Part shown: positions 5,940 through 6,342 of the stretch, one piece after another
Layout of the letters: each line of letters begins with the position of its first letter
How positions within the stretch are numbered: the first letter of the stretch is position 1
DNA from: Oscillibacter sp.
Lineage (GTDB): Bacteria; Bacillota; Clostridia; Oscillospirales; Oscillospiraceae
Reading direction: 5' to 3'
DNA: 6,342 nt
Assembly: GCA_020025475.1 (NCBI GenBank)
Contig: JAHHSA010000074.1
Location: forward strand, 1 to 6,342
Notes under the pieces: generated by a model
Databases searched by the model: none
What the model saw: only the letters and a program-made list of their open reading frames with translations
Told to the model about the DNA's origin: nothing
Made by a program: the position numbers and the translations under genes

Positions 5940-6035
5940 AGAACAGGCAGAAGCATTCCGGCTGGATGGCCATGCAATCCTTCCGGCAGCTCAGGTGCTT
6001 TGAGAACATGTGCCAACCGCCGCAAAAATGAATAT

Positions 6036-6111
6036 CGGGGTGTTGCGCAGTTGGTAGCGCGCCTGCTTTGGGAGCAGGAGGTCCAGAGTTCGAGTCTCTG
6101 CACTCCGACCA
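6036..6111 (+). tRNA. tRNA-Pro (anticodon TGG)
   Basis: The cloverleaf is complete in 76 bases with CCA encoded. The acceptor stem is 6036-6042 with 6101-6107, seven pairs including one G-U, starting with the C1-G72 pair typical of bacterial tRNA-Pro. The D-stem is GCGC/GCGC (6045-6048, 6057-6060). The anticodon stem is 6062-6066 with 6074-6078, loop TTTGGGA, anticodon TGG at 6069-6071. The T-stem is 6084-6088 with 6096-6100, loop TTCGAGT. The discriminator is A6108, followed by CCA. Its UGG anticodon reads CCA and, by wobble, other Pro codons. It is expressed from the promoter at 5912-5939 and ends at the terminator at 6113-6167. Confidence 0.97.
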
Positions 6112-6112
6112 T

Positions 6113-6167
6113 GCAGAGTGTCCTTATAGGATTTGAGAAAATCTTGTAATGGACACTCTGCTTTTTT
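6113..6167 (+). terminator. Strong two-tier intrinsic terminator of tRNA-Pro
   Basis: The lower stem has 11 perfect pairs (6113-6123 with 6151-6161). After a single bulged T (6150), an upper stem of 11 pairs (6124-6134 with 6139-6149, two G-U) closes a GAGA tetraloop (6135-6138). Six T follow (6162-6167). It begins one base after the tRNA CCA. It is oriented for the plus strand only, so it would not stop minus-strand transcription from the recombinase gene. Confidence 0.92.
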
Positions 6168-6178
6168 ATTCTCAAAAT

Positions 6179-6342
6179 TCAACTTGCAATTTCTGCTGGG
6201 GAGTAGCTGACGGCTACTCCCTTTCTTGTTTCCATGAGGATGTCCAGCTCCGGGATGTCCTTACGATCCGGCACCACAAAAGGACCAATGCAGTTATAAT
6301 GAATGACGATCTTCTGTGTGGTGATACCGTCCTGCTTTTCAG
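6179..6342 (-). CDS. C-terminal end of a site-specific serine recombinase (partial)
   Basis: The minus strand is open from the window edge to a TGA at 6179-6181. The last 53 codons are visible (6340 down to 6179), and the start lies beyond the right edge. The fragment contains QKIVIHYNCIG followed by IPELDI and TRKGVAVSYSP near the end. This combination resembles the extreme C-terminus of large serine recombinases in Clostridia mobile elements (the region after the zinc ribbon and coiled coil, near DUF4368-type tails). Catalytic parts are not in the window, so the enzyme class is inferred from tail resemblance only. It converges on tRNA-Pro, with its stop 68 bases from the tRNA CCA end. Codons such as AGA, GGA and GTA are more frequent here than in the salvage genes, which fits acquired DNA, but the sample is small. 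Confidence 0.68.
   Translation of the reverse strand, partial: EKQDGITTQKIVIHYNCIGPFVVPDRKDIPELDILMETRKGVAVSYSPAEIAS
6200..6220. repeat. Perfect 8-bp inverted repeat inside the recombinase tail
   Basis: GGAGTAGC (6200-6207) and GCTACTCC (6213-6220) flank the five bases TGACG. On the plus strand CTTTCTTGTTT follows, so it could act as a back-up terminator for read-through past the tRNA. On the minus strand it is coding (Gly-Val-Ala-Val-Ser-Tyr-Ser). Confidence 0.45.

Noticed and set aside
5722..6003. Plus-strand frame of 93 codons after ade
   Set aside because: It begins at a GTG inside the ade 3' hairpin, has no ribosome-binding site, runs through the G-quadruplex and a promoter, and resembles no known protein.
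838..6009. Minus-strand open frame of 1,723 codons
   Set aside because: It lies exactly in register opposite three genes with clear family motifs. It is open only because those genes avoid TTA, CTA and TCA and share one phase. Its product is low-complexity (rich in Gly, His and Gln) with no recognisable domain and no ribosome-binding site was found.
5966..6031. Possible 21-codon leader peptide (two adjacent Pro codons) just before tRNA-Pro
   Set aside because: It has no Shine-Dalgarno sequence, and two Pro codons are too few to argue for attenuation. A tRNA precursor leader would not normally be translated.
6238..6260. Direct repeat GGATGTCC (6238-6245 and 6253-6260)
   Set aside because: It is coding sequence for two Asp-Ile pairs in the recombinase tail, and short repeats of this kind follow from the protein sequence.
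1..6342. CRISPR array, insertion-sequence ends, toxin-antitoxin or defence genes
   Set aside because: No regularly spaced repeats, transposase or recognisable defence domains occur. The only mobile-element sign is the partial recombinase at the right edge.

Overview
The window looks like chromosomal DNA from a moderately GC-rich gut-type Clostridia, most likely Oscillospirales (Faecalibacterium / Subdoligranulum / Gemmiger-like). This is an inference from three things: the protein families, near-total avoidance of the codons TTA, CTA and TCA, and Gram-positive style AGGAGG ribosome-binding sites with sigma-A-type promoters. No taxon-specific marker was available to confirm it.

Layout, left to right. 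A small single-pass membrane protein (51-236, minus strand) is divergent from a TGS-domain nucleoside kinase of the uridine-kinase family (472-2139, plus). After a U-tract terminator comes an NCS2/AzgA-type purine permease (2323-3723, plus) with its own promoter. Next is a strong hairpin, then adenine deaminase, ade (3970-5703, plus), behind a near-consensus promoter. A GC-rich gene-free stretch (5704-6035) holds a 12-bp hairpin, a canonical G-quadruplex motif overlapping another hairpin, and a promoter with operator-like palindromes. It leads into tRNA-Pro(TGG) at 6036-6111 and a very strong two-tier terminator. The right edge carries the C-terminal end of a minus-strand gene that looks like a large serine recombinase of the Clostridia mobile-element type.

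How the genes work together: the permease would import adenine, guanine or hypoxanthine, Ade would deaminate adenine to hypoxanthine plus ammonia, and the kinase would phosphorylate a nucleoside. The core is therefore a nucleobase/nucleoside salvage cluster. Each gene appears to be its own transcription unit, since recognisable promoters and terminator-like hairpins separate them, rather than part of one operon.

I see no clearly new multi-gene system. The most noteworthy points are the tRNA-Pro/recombinase junction (a possible mobile-element boundary), the structured and regulated-looking region upstream of the tRNA, the repeated use of strong 3' hairpins without a U-tract, and the stop-free antisense register of about 5.2 kb, which codon bias explains.
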